64,000 bases of DNA, from assembly GCF_000802185.1 (NCBI RefSeq), contig NZ_KN676113.1, positions 2,702,846-2,766,845 of the forward strand. The letters run 5' to 3'. A model generated the notes under the pieces. The model ran no database searches. It had not been told where the DNA came from and saw nothing but the letters and a program-made list of their open reading frames with translations. Both the position numbers and the translations under genes were made by a program. Positions 28,427-36,628 of this stretch are shown here, one piece after another (position 1 is the stretch's first letter; each line of letters starts with the position of its first letter). Origin of the DNA: Belnapia sp. F-4-1. GTDB lineage: Bacteria; Pseudomonadota; Alphaproteobacteria; Acetobacterales; Acetobacteraceae.

Positions 28427-29448
28427 ATCAGGTTCAGGTCCTGCCCGATCGCGGCGATCTGGTCCCGCGCATCGGTGAAGATGTCGTTCGCCTCGTCCCG
28501 CACATCCTGCCGCCAGCCATCGATCAGCGACTGGAAGACCTGCGGGTCGCCGCCGTCGCTGTCGTAGATGCTGCGCAGCGCCAGCAGCTGCGGGTCCGTC
28601 GTGCCTGTCTCCGGCACGATCAGCTCCGGCTCGGGCGAGGCGGCCGCCGTCGCGGTGCTGCTGGCATAGAGCTCCGGCGCGTGCTGCGCCGCATCGAGCT
28701 GGGCGAGGCCGGCGATGCCCGCCTGCGGCGAGAGGTCGGCGCTCCTGCCCGGCAGCAGCACGATGTCGCCGCGGTTCTCGTAATTCACCGTGAGGCTGTT
28801 GATGGTCGCCAGCGCCTGTGCCTCGGTGAGGCCGGGAAATTCTTCCGCGGCCTTGTCGGCAGCGAAATTCGCCAGCGTCGGGTCGGAGCGCAGCACCGCG
28901 CCGATCTCCGCCCGGTGCGCGCCGAGCGCAACGGCCGGATCGTCGGCGATAACGAAATTGGTAATGCGCGCATCCTCGCCCGCCGGCAGGATCGCGCCCG
29001 GCGAGCCGAAAGTGACGGCATCATAGGTCACGCCCGGCTGGTCGGGATGCGCCGCCATGTACTGCTGCGCCAGCGACCCGCCGAGGCTATGCCCCGTCAC
29101 CACGATCTGGTCGTAACGGCCGCTCGCCGCCGCCTGGTCCACCGCCTGGAAGAGCGCGGTGAAGTCCGCGTAATCCGCATTGATGTTCTGCAGGTCGTTG
29201 AGGCTGTCCTGCTGGTCGTCGCTGCCGCGGAAGGCGATGACGAGGCTGTCCTGGCCGTTCACCGCGCCCTCCGTCACCAGCGCGGCGGAGTTGTCGCTCT
29301 GATAGAGGCCGCCCGCGAAGCTCTGCCCGGTGCCGAGGGTGACGGGGAGGGTGGCCGCGGGGGTGAAGCCGGCCGGAAGGGCCACCGGGGCATTGGAATA
29401 GGCGTTGAGCGAAAGCTGCGCGAGCGCAGCGTCGGTCGCTGTCGTCAC
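28423..29448 (-). CDS. Class 3 lipase-like alpha/beta hydrolase
   Basis: This 341-residue hydrolase has the nucleophile elbow VVTGHSLGGSLAQQY with Ser121. The preceding oxyanion strand is SLVIAFRGSDDQQD, and possible acid/base residues follow (VIADDPAV, and a His in GAHRAEIG). The protein begins TTATDAALAQLSLNAYSNAP and has no N-terminal signal peptide. It is acidic with an Ala/Asp-rich C-terminal tail, as in proteins leaving the cell by type I secretion, although no RTX repeats are visible. GTG 29446-29448 is chosen because AGGAGAG lies just upstream. Confidence 0.75.
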   Translation of the reverse strand: MTTATDAALAQLSLNAYSNAPVALPAGFTPAATLPVTLGTGQSFAGGLYQSDNSAALVTEGAVNGQDSLVIAFRGSDDQQDSLNDLQNINADYADFTALFQAVDQAAASGRYDQIVVTGHSLGGSLAQQYMAAHPDQPGVTYDAVTFGSPGAILPAGEDARITNFVIADDPAVALGAHRAEIGAVLRSDPTLANFAADKAAEEFPGLTEAQALATINSLTVNYENRGDIVLLPGRSADLSPQAGIAGLAQLDAAQHAPELYASSTATAAASPEPELIVPETGTTDPQLLALRSIYDSDGGDPQVFQSLIDGWRQDVRDEANDIFTDARDQIAAIGQDLNLI

Positions 29449-29653
29449 TGTGTCTCTCCTGCGTTGCAGCCACCCGCATGACGGGGGCGAAGGGCCGGTC
29501 GATGGCAAGGCCCCGCCGGCTTACCCGGGGCGTGCCCGGCGCGGCTTTCGGGGAGAGAACACGCGGCCCTCGCTCAAGGTTCCGCGCGATTGCGCAGGTG
29601 GCAACTGCTCCGGCTCGCTGTTCAACCGAGCCGGTTCCCTTCCGAGATCCATT

Positions 29654-31288
29654 TTAACGCTTCGCCATCTCCAGCCCATGCTGCTCGCGCACGGCGTGGA
29701 AGCGCAGCATCGGCCACTCCTCCTCGGCCCGTTTCCGCCGCCAGTCGGAGCCGAAGAAGGCGACCAGCGCGCCGTCATGGTCCTCGCCCGCGTCGCGGCG
29801 GTTGGTTTGGGCGAAACGGTCGAGCGCGGCGCGGTCGTCACCGGTGACCCAGCGCATCATCTGCCACATCGTGTCGTCGAAGCCGGCCGGCACGCCATAT
29901 TCGACCTTGAGGCGGCTCTGCAGCACATCGAGCTGAAGCTGTCCCACCACACCGACGACGGGGTTCGACCCGTCAAGCGGGCGGAAGAGCTGCACCACCC
30001 CCTCCTCGGCGAGCTGGGAGAGCGCCGTCTTCAGCTTCTTCGCCAGCATCGGATCCTCGAGCCGGACATGGCGCAGGATCTCGGGGGCGAAGCTCGGCAC
30101 GCCCCGGAAGTTGATCGCCTCGCCCTCGGTCAGCGTATCGCCGATGCGCAAGGTGCCGTGATTGGCCACGCCGACGACATCGCCGGGCCAGGCCTCCTCG
30201 GCCACCTGCCGGTCCTTGGCGAAGAAGAAGAGCGGCGCGTTGACCGGCACCTGCTTGCCGGTGCGGACCTGCTTCAGCCGCATCCCCTTCACCAGCCGCC
30301 CAGAGCAGAGCCGGACGAAGGCGACGCGGTCGCGGTGGTTCGGGTCCATGTTCGCCTGGACCTTGAAGACGAAGCCGGTCAGTGCCGCCTCGCCGGGCTC
30401 GACCGGGCGGGCATCGGCGCTGCGGCTCTGCGGCGGCGGGGCGTAGCGGGCGAGGCCGTCCAGCAGGTGGCCGATGCCGAAGTCGCGCAGCGCGCTGCCG
30501 AAGAAGACCGGGGTGAGGGTGCCCTGGCGGAAGGCCTCCAGGTCGAATTCCGGGCAGGCCGCCTCGGCGAGGCCGACCTCCTCGGCCAGCGCCGCCGCCC
30601 GCTCGGCCCCGACCAGCCCGGCCAGCTTCGGGTCGTCCGGCCCGGACAGCGCGACCGCCGAGCGATCATCTGCATCGACGGGCAGGAAGTGGCGGGCCAG
30701 CATGTCCCAGGTGCCGGCGAACTCGCTCGCCCGCCCGACCGGCCAGGCGACCGGCGCGGCGTCCAGCGCCAGCGTCTTCTCGATCTCGTCGATCAGCTCG
30801 AAGGGATCGCGCGCCTCGCGGTCCATCTTGTTGACGAAGGTTATGATCGGGATGTCGCGCAGGCGGCAGACCTCGAAGAGCTTGCGGGTCTGCGCCTCGA
30901 TGCCCTTGGCCGCGTCCAGCACCATCACCGCGGCATCGACGGCCGTCAGCGTCCGGTAGGTATCCTCGGAGAAGTCCTCGTGGCCCGGCGTGTCCAGCAG
31001 GTTGAAGATCAGCCCGCCGCGCTCGAAGGTCATCACCGAGGTCGCAACGGAGATGCCGCGGTCCTGCTCGATCTTCATCCAGTCCGAGCGGGTGCGGCGG
31101 GCATTGCCCTTGGCCCGCACGGCGCCGGCGAGCTGGATGGCGCCGCCACGCAGCAGCAGCTTCTCGGTCAGCGTCGTCTTGCCGGCGTCGGGGTGGGCGA
31201 TGATGGCGAAGGTGCGCCGCCGCCCCGCCTCGGCCGAAACCTGGTTCGGTGCCGTGGCGGAGAGGTCGGCCGGGGTCAGGGCGTCCAC
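29654..31288 (-). CDS. prfC: Peptide chain release factor 3
   Basis: This 544-residue translational GTPase recycles RF1/RF2 after termination. The P-loop IIAHPDAGKTTLTEKLLL is at residues 29-46. Switch motifs are RGISVATSVMTF and LLDTPGHEDFSEDTYR, and FVNKMDREARDPFEL carries the NKMD base-specificity motif. QLQLDVLQSRLKVEYGVPA is characteristic of RF3 rather than EF-G. The start is GTG at 31286-31288. The 205-bp gap to the upstream lipase start contains CCGGCTCG-N9-CGAGCCGG (29610-29634), a possible end signal. Confidence 0.95.
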   Translation of the reverse strand: MDALTPADLSATAPNQVSAEAGRRRTFAIIAHPDAGKTTLTEKLLLRGGAIQLAGAVRAKGNARRTRSDWMKIEQDRGISVATSVMTFERGGLIFNLLDTPGHEDFSEDTYRTLTAVDAAVMVLDAAKGIEAQTRKLFEVCRLRDIPIITFVNKMDREARDPFELIDEIEKTLALDAAPVAWPVGRASEFAGTWDMLARHFLPVDADDRSAVALSGPDDPKLAGLVGAERAAALAEEVGLAEAACPEFDLEAFRQGTLTPVFFGSALRDFGIGHLLDGLARYAPPPQSRSADARPVEPGEAALTGFVFKVQANMDPNHRDRVAFVRLCSGRLVKGMRLKQVRTGKQVPVNAPLFFFAKDRQVAEEAWPGDVVGVANHGTLRIGDTLTEGEAINFRGVPSFAPEILRHVRLEDPMLAKKLKTALSQLAEEGVVQLFRPLDGSNPVVGVVGQLQLDVLQSRLKVEYGVPAGFDDTMWQMMRWVTGDDRAALDRFAQTNRRDAGEDHDGALVAFFGSDWRRKRAEEEWPMLRFHAVREQHGLEMAKR

Positions 31289-31406
31289 GGGCGGGTCTCT
31301 GTCTCACTGTCGGGTCAGGGCTTGATCTAGGCGCCCCGGGGCCCAAAGACCAGGGCCGGTGGACAGCGCGCCGCCCCGGCGCAATGCTGGCCGCGGAGGG
31401 CATGGG

Positions 31407-32261
31407 ATGGATTTGGGACGCCTCGGGGTCTGGTACCCCGCCGACCGGCTGGATGGGCCGGGCCTCGCCGCCCTCGCCCGGCGGGTGGAGGAGCTCGGCT
31501 ACGGCACGCTCTGGTACCCGGAAGCGCGCGTCTACGAATCCCTCACCCTCGCCGCCCATTTCCTCGCCTCCACGACGCGGCTGACGGTCGGCAGCTCCAT
31601 CGCCAACATCTATGCGCGGGACCCCTTCACCGCCCGTCGCGGCATGGCGACGCTGAACGCCTTCCATGGCGGGCGCTTCGTGCTCGGCCTCGGCGTCAGC
31701 CATATCCCCATGGTGGAGGGGCTGCGCGGCCATCGCTACGACAAGCCGGTGCCCGCCATGCGCGGCTACCTCGACGGGATCCAGGCCGAGACGGGCGAGG
31801 ACTGGCCCATCCTCCTCGCCGCCCTCGGGCCGAAGATGCTGGAGCTGGCGGCGAAACGCACCCATGGCGCCGTGCCCTACAACGTGACGCCGGAGCATAC
31901 CCGCATCGCCGCCGGCATCCTCGGCCCGGGCAAGGTGCTGGCCGTTGAGCAGAAGGTCTGCCTCGAGACCGACCTGGCGAAGGCCCGCGCCATGGGCCGC
32001 GCCGAGCTGGAGCATTACCTAGGGCTGCCGAACTACGTGAACAACTGGCTGCGCATCGGCTTCACCGAGGACGACCTGAAGGATGGCGGCAGCGAACGCT
32101 TCATCGACGCCATGGTGATCTCCGGCGACGCCGCGGCGGTGAAGACGAAGCTCGCCGAGCATTTCGCGGCCGGGGCGACGCATCTCTGCATCCAGCCCGT
32201 CCATGCCAAGGGCGACATTGCCGCACGCGACGCCATGCTGGCCGCGCTGGCCGATCTGTGA
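31407..32261 (+). CDS. LLM-class F420-dependent oxidoreductase
   Basis: This 284-residue TIM-barrel oxidoreductase of the luciferase-like group begins [20 protein letters not shown]. It has [40 protein letters not shown] and [18 protein letters not shown]. It resembles the TIGR03620-type F420-associated family found in F420 producers. It is the first gene of the run leading to fgd-cofE-cofD-cofC, with 13 bp to fgd. That context supports F420 rather than FMN as cofactor. The substrate is unknown. Confidence 0.85.
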   Translation: MDLGRLGVWYPADRLDGPGLAALARRVEELGYGTLWYPEARVYESLTLAAHFLASTTRLTVGSSIANIYARDPFTARRGMATLNAFHGGRFVLGLGVSHIPMVEGLRGHRYDKPVPAMRGYLDGIQAETGEDWPILLAALGPKMLELAAKRTHGAVPYNVTPEHTRIAAGILGPGKVLAVEQKVCLETDLAKARAMGRAELEHYLGLPNYVNNWLRIGFTEDDLKDGGSERFIDAMVISGDAAAVKTKLAEHFAAGATHLCIQPVHAKGDIAARDAMLAALADL

Positions 32262-32274
32262 AGGACGCACACCG

Positions 32275-33279
32275 ATGCTGAAGCTCGGCTACAAGGCCTC
32301 GGCCGAACAATTCGCCCCGGCACGGCTGCTGGAATTCGGCATCCTCGCCGAGGAATGCGGCTTCGATTCCTGCTTCATCTCCGACCACTTCCAGCCCTGG
32401 AAGCACACCGACGGCCACGCGCCGAACTCGCTGGTCTGGCTCGGCGGGCTCGGCGCGCGGACGCAGCGGCTGGTGATGGGCACCTCCGTGCTGACGCCGA
32501 CCTTCCGCTACCACCCCTCCATCGTGGCGCAGGCCTTCGGCACGCTCGGCTCGATGTATCCCGGCCGCGTCATCCTCGGCATCGGCACGGGGGAGGGGCT
32601 GAACGAGGTGCCCTCCACCGGCGCGCCCTGGCCCGAGTTCAAGGAGCGCTTCGCCCGCATGCGCGAGGCGGTGCAGCTGATGCGGAAGCTCTGGTCGGAG
32701 GAGCGCGTGACCTTCGAAGGTCAGTACTACAAGACCGACAAGGCGACGATCTACGACCGGCCGGACAAGATGGTGCCGATCTACGTCGCCGCCGCCGGCG
32801 CGCTCGTCGCCAAATATGCCGGCCGCGGCGGCGACGGCTTCATCTGCACCTCCGGCAAGAAGCGGGAGCTCTATACCGAGACGCTGCTGCCCAATCTCGC
32901 TGCCGGGCTGGAGGCGGCCGGTGCGCCGAAGCCCGGTTACGACCGCATGATCGAGGTCAAGGTCTCCTTCGACACCGACAAGCAGCGCGCGCTGGAGGAT
33001 ACCCGCCACTGGGCCGCGCTCGCCCTCTCGCCGGAGGAGAAGATGTCGGTCGAGGACCCGGCCGAGATGGAGCGCCTGGCCGATGCCTTGCCGCTGGAGC
33101 GCGCCGCCAGCCGCTGGATCGTCTCCGATGATGCCGAGGAGCATGTCGAGCGCATCGGCGAGTATGTGGCGCTCGGCTTCAACCACCTCGTCTTCCATGC
33201 GCCGGGGCCGGACCAGGCGCGCTTCCTGAAACTCTATGGGGAGCAGGTGCTGCCCCTGCTCCGCCGCCGCTTCGGCTGA
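32275..33279 (+). CDS. fgd: F420-dependent glucose-6-phosphate dehydrogenase
   Basis: This 334-residue protein matches actinobacterial Fgd over its full length. It has [20 protein letters not shown], then [10 protein letters not shown] with the Asp-His pair and Trp of the active site, [20 protein letters not shown] and [10 protein letters not shown] with the catalytic Glu. The phosphate-binding residues known from Mycobacterium tuberculosis Fgd1 are present: Lys in [10 protein letters not shown], Lys in [11 protein letters not shown] and Arg in ASRWIVSDD. It should oxidise glucose-6-phosphate to 6-phosphogluconolactone and reduce F420. It sits directly before the F420 biosynthesis genes, giving a producer with its own F420-reducing system. 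Confidence 0.9.
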   Translation: MLKLGYKASAEQFAPARLLEFGILAEECGFDSCFISDHFQPWKHTDGHAPNSLVWLGGLGARTQRLVMGTSVLTPTFRYHPSIVAQAFGTLGSMYPGRVILGIGTGEGLNEVPSTGAPWPEFKERFARMREAVQLMRKLWSEERVTFEGQYYKTDKATIYDRPDKMVPIYVAAAGALVAKYAGRGGDGFICTSGKKRELYTETLLPNLAAGLEAAGAPKPGYDRMIEVKVSFDTDKQRALEDTRHWAALALSPEEKMSVEDPAEMERLADALPLERAASRWIVSDDAEEHVERIGEYVALGFNHLVFHAPGPDQARFLKLYGEQVLPLLRRRFG

Positions 33280-33282
33280 ACC

Positions 33283-34020
33283 GTGCAGCGGCTGGAATTG
33301 CAGGCGCTGCCCGGCCTGCCGATGGTGCAGGCGGGCGACGACCTCGCCGCGCTGATCGAGGCCGGGCTGGTGCGCGCCGGCCTCGCGCTGCGCGGCGATG
33401 ACGTGCTGGTGCTGGCGCAGAAGATCGTCAGCAAGGCGGAGGGGCGGAGCGTGGCCCTCGCCTCCGTCACTCCCTCGGCGGAGGCGCTGGAACTCGCCGA
33501 GCGGGTGCGGAAGGACCCGCGCTTCGTCGAGCTGGTGCTCTCGGAGAGCCAGCGCGTGGTGCGCGCACGGCCGAACCTGCTGATCGTGCAGCACCGGCTC
33601 GGCTTCGTCATGGCGAATGCCGGCATCGACCAATCCAATCTCGGCGAGGAGGGCCATGCGCTGCTGCTGCCCCTCGACCCGGACGGCACCGCCGCCGCAT
33701 TGGCCGCGCGCCTCGGCTGCCCCGTCATCATCACCGACAGCTTCGGCCGCGCCTGGCGCCGTGGCACGGTGGGCGTCGCCATCGGCGCCGCCGGCCTGCC
33801 CGCGCTCTGGGACCTGCGCGGACGGCCGGATCTGTTCGGCCGCACCTTGCAAGTCAGCATCAGCGGCTTCGCCGACGAGATCGCCGCCGCCGCATCCCTG
33901 CTGCAGGGCCAGGGCGCCGAGGCGCAGCCCGTCGTGCTGGTCCGCGGCCTTCAATGGGACGCACCGCCCAACCCCGCCGCCGAGCTGCTGCGGCCCGAGG
34001 TGGAGGACCTGTTCCGGTGA
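33283..34020 (+). CDS. cofE: F420-0:gamma-glutamyl ligase
   Basis: This 245-residue protein adds gamma-linked glutamates to F420-0. Family motifs are DDVLVLAQKIVSKAEGR (the metal/GTP site), NLLIVQHRLGFVMANAGID, EGHALLLPLDPD and VIITDSFGRAWRRGTVGVAIGAAG. The length is that of archaeal-type CofE and of the N-terminal half of mycobacterial FbiB. The C-terminal nitroreductase-like domain of FbiB is absent. GTG 33283 is four bases after the fgd stop. Its own TGA overlaps the cofD GTG (GTGA). Confidence 0.92.
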   Translation: MQRLELQALPGLPMVQAGDDLAALIEAGLVRAGLALRGDDVLVLAQKIVSKAEGRSVALASVTPSAEALELAERVRKDPRFVELVLSESQRVVRARPNLLIVQHRLGFVMANAGIDQSNLGEEGHALLLPLDPDGTAAALAARLGCPVIITDSFGRAWRRGTVGVAIGAAGLPALWDLRGRPDLFGRTLQVSISGFADEIAAAASLLQGQGAEAQPVVLVRGLQWDAPPNPAAELLRPEVEDLFR

Positions 34021-34925
34021 TCGTCGCACTCTCGGGCGGCATCGGCGGCGCCAAGCTGGCGCTCGGCCTCAGCCATGTCCTGCCACCGGACGAGCTGCTG
34101 GTCGTCGCCAACACCGGCGACGATTTCGAGCATCTCGGCCTCAGCATCTCGCCCGATATCGACACGCTGACCTATGCGCTGGCCGGGCTCGACAACCAGG
34201 AGCTCGGCTGGGGCCGGCGCGACGAGACCTGGTCCTTCATGGAGACGCTGGCGAGCATTGGCGGCGAGACCTGGTTCCGCCTCGGCGACCGCGACCTCGC
34301 CTTGCATGTCGAACGCACGCGGCGGCTGCGGGCGGGCGAGACGCTTACCGCCATCACCGCCGACATCGTCCGCCGGTTCGGCATCGGGCCGCGCATCCTG
34401 CCGATGAGCGACGATCCGGTGCGGACCCGCATCCGGAGCGACGAGGGCTGGCTCGACTTCCAGCACTGGTTCGTCCGCGACCAGACCCGCCCGCCGGTGC
34501 GCGGGATCGACTTCGCCGGCGCAGCCTCGGCGCGGCCCAACCCCGTGCTGATCGATGCGCTGCGCGCCCGGCCGCGCGCCGTGGTGATCTGCCCCTCCAA
34601 CCCCTTCATCAGCATCGAGCCGATCCTCGCCGTCCCCGGCTTGCGCGAGGCCATCGCGGCCTGCGGCGCACCGGTCATCGCCGTCTCGCCCATTATTGCC
34701 GGGCAGGCGGTCAAGGGACCGACCGCGCGCATGTTCGAGCAGGCCGGCATCGCGCCGAGCGCCGCCGCCGTCGCCGCCCGCTACGCCGGGCTGCTGACCC
34801 ACTTTGTCATGGAGCCGGAGGATGATGCGACAGGCATCGCGGCGCAGGTCATCCGCGCGCCGACGCTGATGCGGAGCCTCGAGGACAAGGTGGCGCTCGC
34901 CCGCGCCGTGCTGGCTGCCGCATGA
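34017..34925 (+). CDS. cofD: 2-phospho-L-lactate (or PEP) transferase CofD/FbiA
   Basis: This 302-residue enzyme transfers the lactyl- or enolpyruvyl-phosphate moiety to FO, giving F420-0 or dehydro-F420-0. The N-terminus VIVALSGGIGGAKLALGL is the signature, followed by LLVVANTGDDFEHLGL, DIDTLTYALAG, MSDDPVRTRI, VVICPSNPFISIEPIL and PTARMFEQAGI. The start is GTG within the cofE stop. It is coupled to cofC through ATGA at 34922-34925. It acts in the cytoplasm with the FO made by the fbiC product. Confidence 0.95.
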   Translation: MIVALSGGIGGAKLALGLSHVLPPDELLVVANTGDDFEHLGLSISPDIDTLTYALAGLDNQELGWGRRDETWSFMETLASIGGETWFRLGDRDLALHVERTRRLRAGETLTAITADIVRRFGIGPRILPMSDDPVRTRIRSDEGWLDFQHWFVRDQTRPPVRGIDFAGAASARPNPVLIDALRARPRAVVICPSNPFISIEPILAVPGLREAIAACGAPVIAVSPIIAGQAVKGPTARMFEQAGIAPSAAAVAARYAGLLTHFVMEPEDDATGIAAQVIRAPTLMRSLEDKVALARAVLAAA

Positions 34926-35578
34926 CCTGGGCCATCCTTCCGGTGAAGGAGCTGGAGGGCGCGAAGGGGCGCCTCTCCCCCGCGCTGGCGCCGGCGCAGC
35001 GCGTGGCGCTGATGCAGGTGATGATCGGCGAGGTGCTGGCGGCGCTGCTGGCGGCGCGGGGCCTGGCCGGCGTCGCGCTGGTGACGCTCGACCCCTGGGC
35101 CACCGACCTCGCCCGGCGCAGCGGTGCCCGCGTGCTGACCGAGGGCGCGCGCGACGGCCATACCGGCAGCGTCACCGCCGCCGCGCGAGTGCTGGCCGCC
35201 GAGGGCGCGCGCGGCATCATCACCTTGCCGGGCGACATCCCCGCCGTCACGCCGGCCGAGATCGAGGCGGTGCTCGCCGCCCACGGCAAGGCGCCGGCCT
35301 TCACCATCGCCCCCGCGCATGACGAGCTGGGGTCGAATGCCGTGGCGATGTCGCCGCCGCTCGCCGTGCCGCTGCGCTTCGGCGAGGACAGCTACTTCCC
35401 ACACCTCGCAGCAGCCCGCGCTCAGGGCATCGAACCGCAGATCGTGCCGCTGCCGGGCATCGGGATGGATATCGACCACCCCGCCGACCTCGCCAGCTTC
35501 GCCCGCCTGCCGGAGGCTGCCGGCACGCGGACGCTCGCCTTCCTGCGCGAGTGCGGGCTCAGTCCCCCCGCGCGGTAG
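34922..35578 (+). CDS. cofC: 2-phospho-L-lactate/PEP guanylyltransferase CofC/FbiD
   Basis: This 218-residue nucleotidyltransferase activates phospholactate or phosphoenolpyruvate with GTP for CofD. It begins WAILPVKELEGAKGRLSPAL and contains GARVLTEGARDGHTGSVTAA, IITLPGDIPAVTPAEIEAVL, DELGSNAVAMSPP and FGEDSYFPHLAAA. GIGMDIDHPADLASFAR closes the family pattern. Which substrate (phospholactate, PEP or 3-phosphoglycerate) is used cannot be decided by eye. It ends the plus-strand F420 operon, converging with the Bug-type gene six bases away. Confidence 0.93.
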   Translation: MTWAILPVKELEGAKGRLSPALAPAQRVALMQVMIGEVLAALLAARGLAGVALVTLDPWATDLARRSGARVLTEGARDGHTGSVTAAARVLAAEGARGIITLPGDIPAVTPAEIEAVLAAHGKAPAFTIAPAHDELGSNAVAMSPPLAVPLRFGEDSYFPHLAAARAQGIEPQIVPLPGIGMDIDHPADLASFARLPEAAGTRTLAFLRECGLSPPAR

Positions 35579-35584
35579 CGCGCC

Positions 35585-36571
35585 TTACTCCATCGTCGCG
35601 CCGGACTCCTCGACGAGCTTCTGCCACACCTTTTCCTGCGCGCGCATGTACTCGCCATAGGCGGCCGGGGTCTCGTCGGCGATGGGGGTGAAGCCGATCG
35701 GCTCCATCTTCCCGCGGAAGGCATCGCCCCGCACCACCTGCGTCAGCGCCCGGTGCAGGATGCCGATGCGGTCTGCCGGCGTCCCCGCCGGGGCGTTGAT
35801 GGCGTACCAGCTCTGCATGTCGATATTCGCGTTCGGCAGCAGCTCCTTCATCGAGGGCACTTCGCGCAGCTCCGGCACATAGGCGATGCGCTCGGCGCTG
35901 CCGACGGCGAGCGGGCGGAAGGCGCCCTCGCGGATATTGGCGATCGCCGCCGGGATCACGTCGAACATCAGGTCGATATTGCCGGCCAGCAGGTCCTGGA
36001 AGGCCGGCCCGCCGCCGCGATAGGGCACATGGGTGATGTCGACGCCGGCCGCGCGCTTCACCGATTCGATAGTGAGATGGCTCACCGTCCCGGTGCCGGA
36101 GGAGCCCATGGTGAGCTTGCCGGGGTCCTTCTTCGCCGCCGCGATCAGCTCCTGGAAGCTCTTGTAGGGGCTGCGCCCGTTGACGATCAGCACCACCGTT
36201 CCCGTCGTCACCCGCGTCACCGGCGCCAGGTCGCGCATCGGGTCGAGCGGCATCGACCGTCGGAAAAGGAATTTATTGGCGCAAAGGATGTTCGCCGAGC
36301 CGAGCAGCAGCGAGTAGCCGTCCTTCTCCGCCTTCGCCACGGCATCGGCGCCGAGATTGCCGCCGGCGCCGCCACGGTTCTCGACCACGACATTCTGCCC
36401 GAGCACCGGCTGCAGCTGCTCCGCCAGCAGCCGGCCCGTCAGGTCCACCGCGCCGCCCGGGGCGAAGGGCACGACGATGCGCAGGGCCCGCTCGGGGAAG
36501 CCCTGGGCGCGGGCAGCGAGAGCGGGCAGGCTGAGGGCGGCAGCCTTCAGCAGCAGGCGACGATCGGGCAT
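35585..36571 (-). CDS. Tripartite tricarboxylate transporter (Bug/TctC) substrate-binding protein
   Basis: This 328-residue periplasmic protein has a signal with twin arginines (MPDRRLLLKAAALSLPALAA) and Bug-family motifs. These are RIVVPFAPGGAVDLTGRLLA, VVVENRGGAGGNLGADAVAK, GKLTMGSSGTGTVSHL and THVPYRGGGPAFQDLLAG. These proteins bind carboxylates or related metabolites for TctAB-like transporters or for sensing. No tctA/tctB genes are adjacent, so it is an orphan binding protein. It lies 57 bp downstream of fbiC on the same strand and is probably cotranscribed with it. Confidence 0.9.
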   Translation of the reverse strand: MPDRRLLLKAAALSLPALAARAQGFPERALRIVVPFAPGGAVDLTGRLLAEQLQPVLGQNVVVENRGGAGGNLGADAVAKAEKDGYSLLLGSANILCANKFLFRRSMPLDPMRDLAPVTRVTTGTVVLIVNGRSPYKSFQELIAAAKKDPGKLTMGSSGTGTVSHLTIESVKRAAGVDITHVPYRGGGPAFQDLLAGNIDLMFDVIPAAIANIREGAFRPLAVGSAERIAYVPELREVPSMKELLPNANIDMQSWYAINAPAGTPADRIGILHRALTQVVRGDAFRGKMEPIGFTPIADETPAAYGEYMRAQEKVWQKLVEESGATME

Positions 36572-36628
36572 CGGTCTCTCCGGCAAGAGGTTTTGCGCCC
36601 CCATAACGCAGGAGCGGCAAAAAGGCGA

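Noticed and set aside
28785..29026. Short frames on both strands inside the lipase gene
   Set aside because: Codon shadows without ribosome sites or homology; the lipase frame has the GHSLGG motif.
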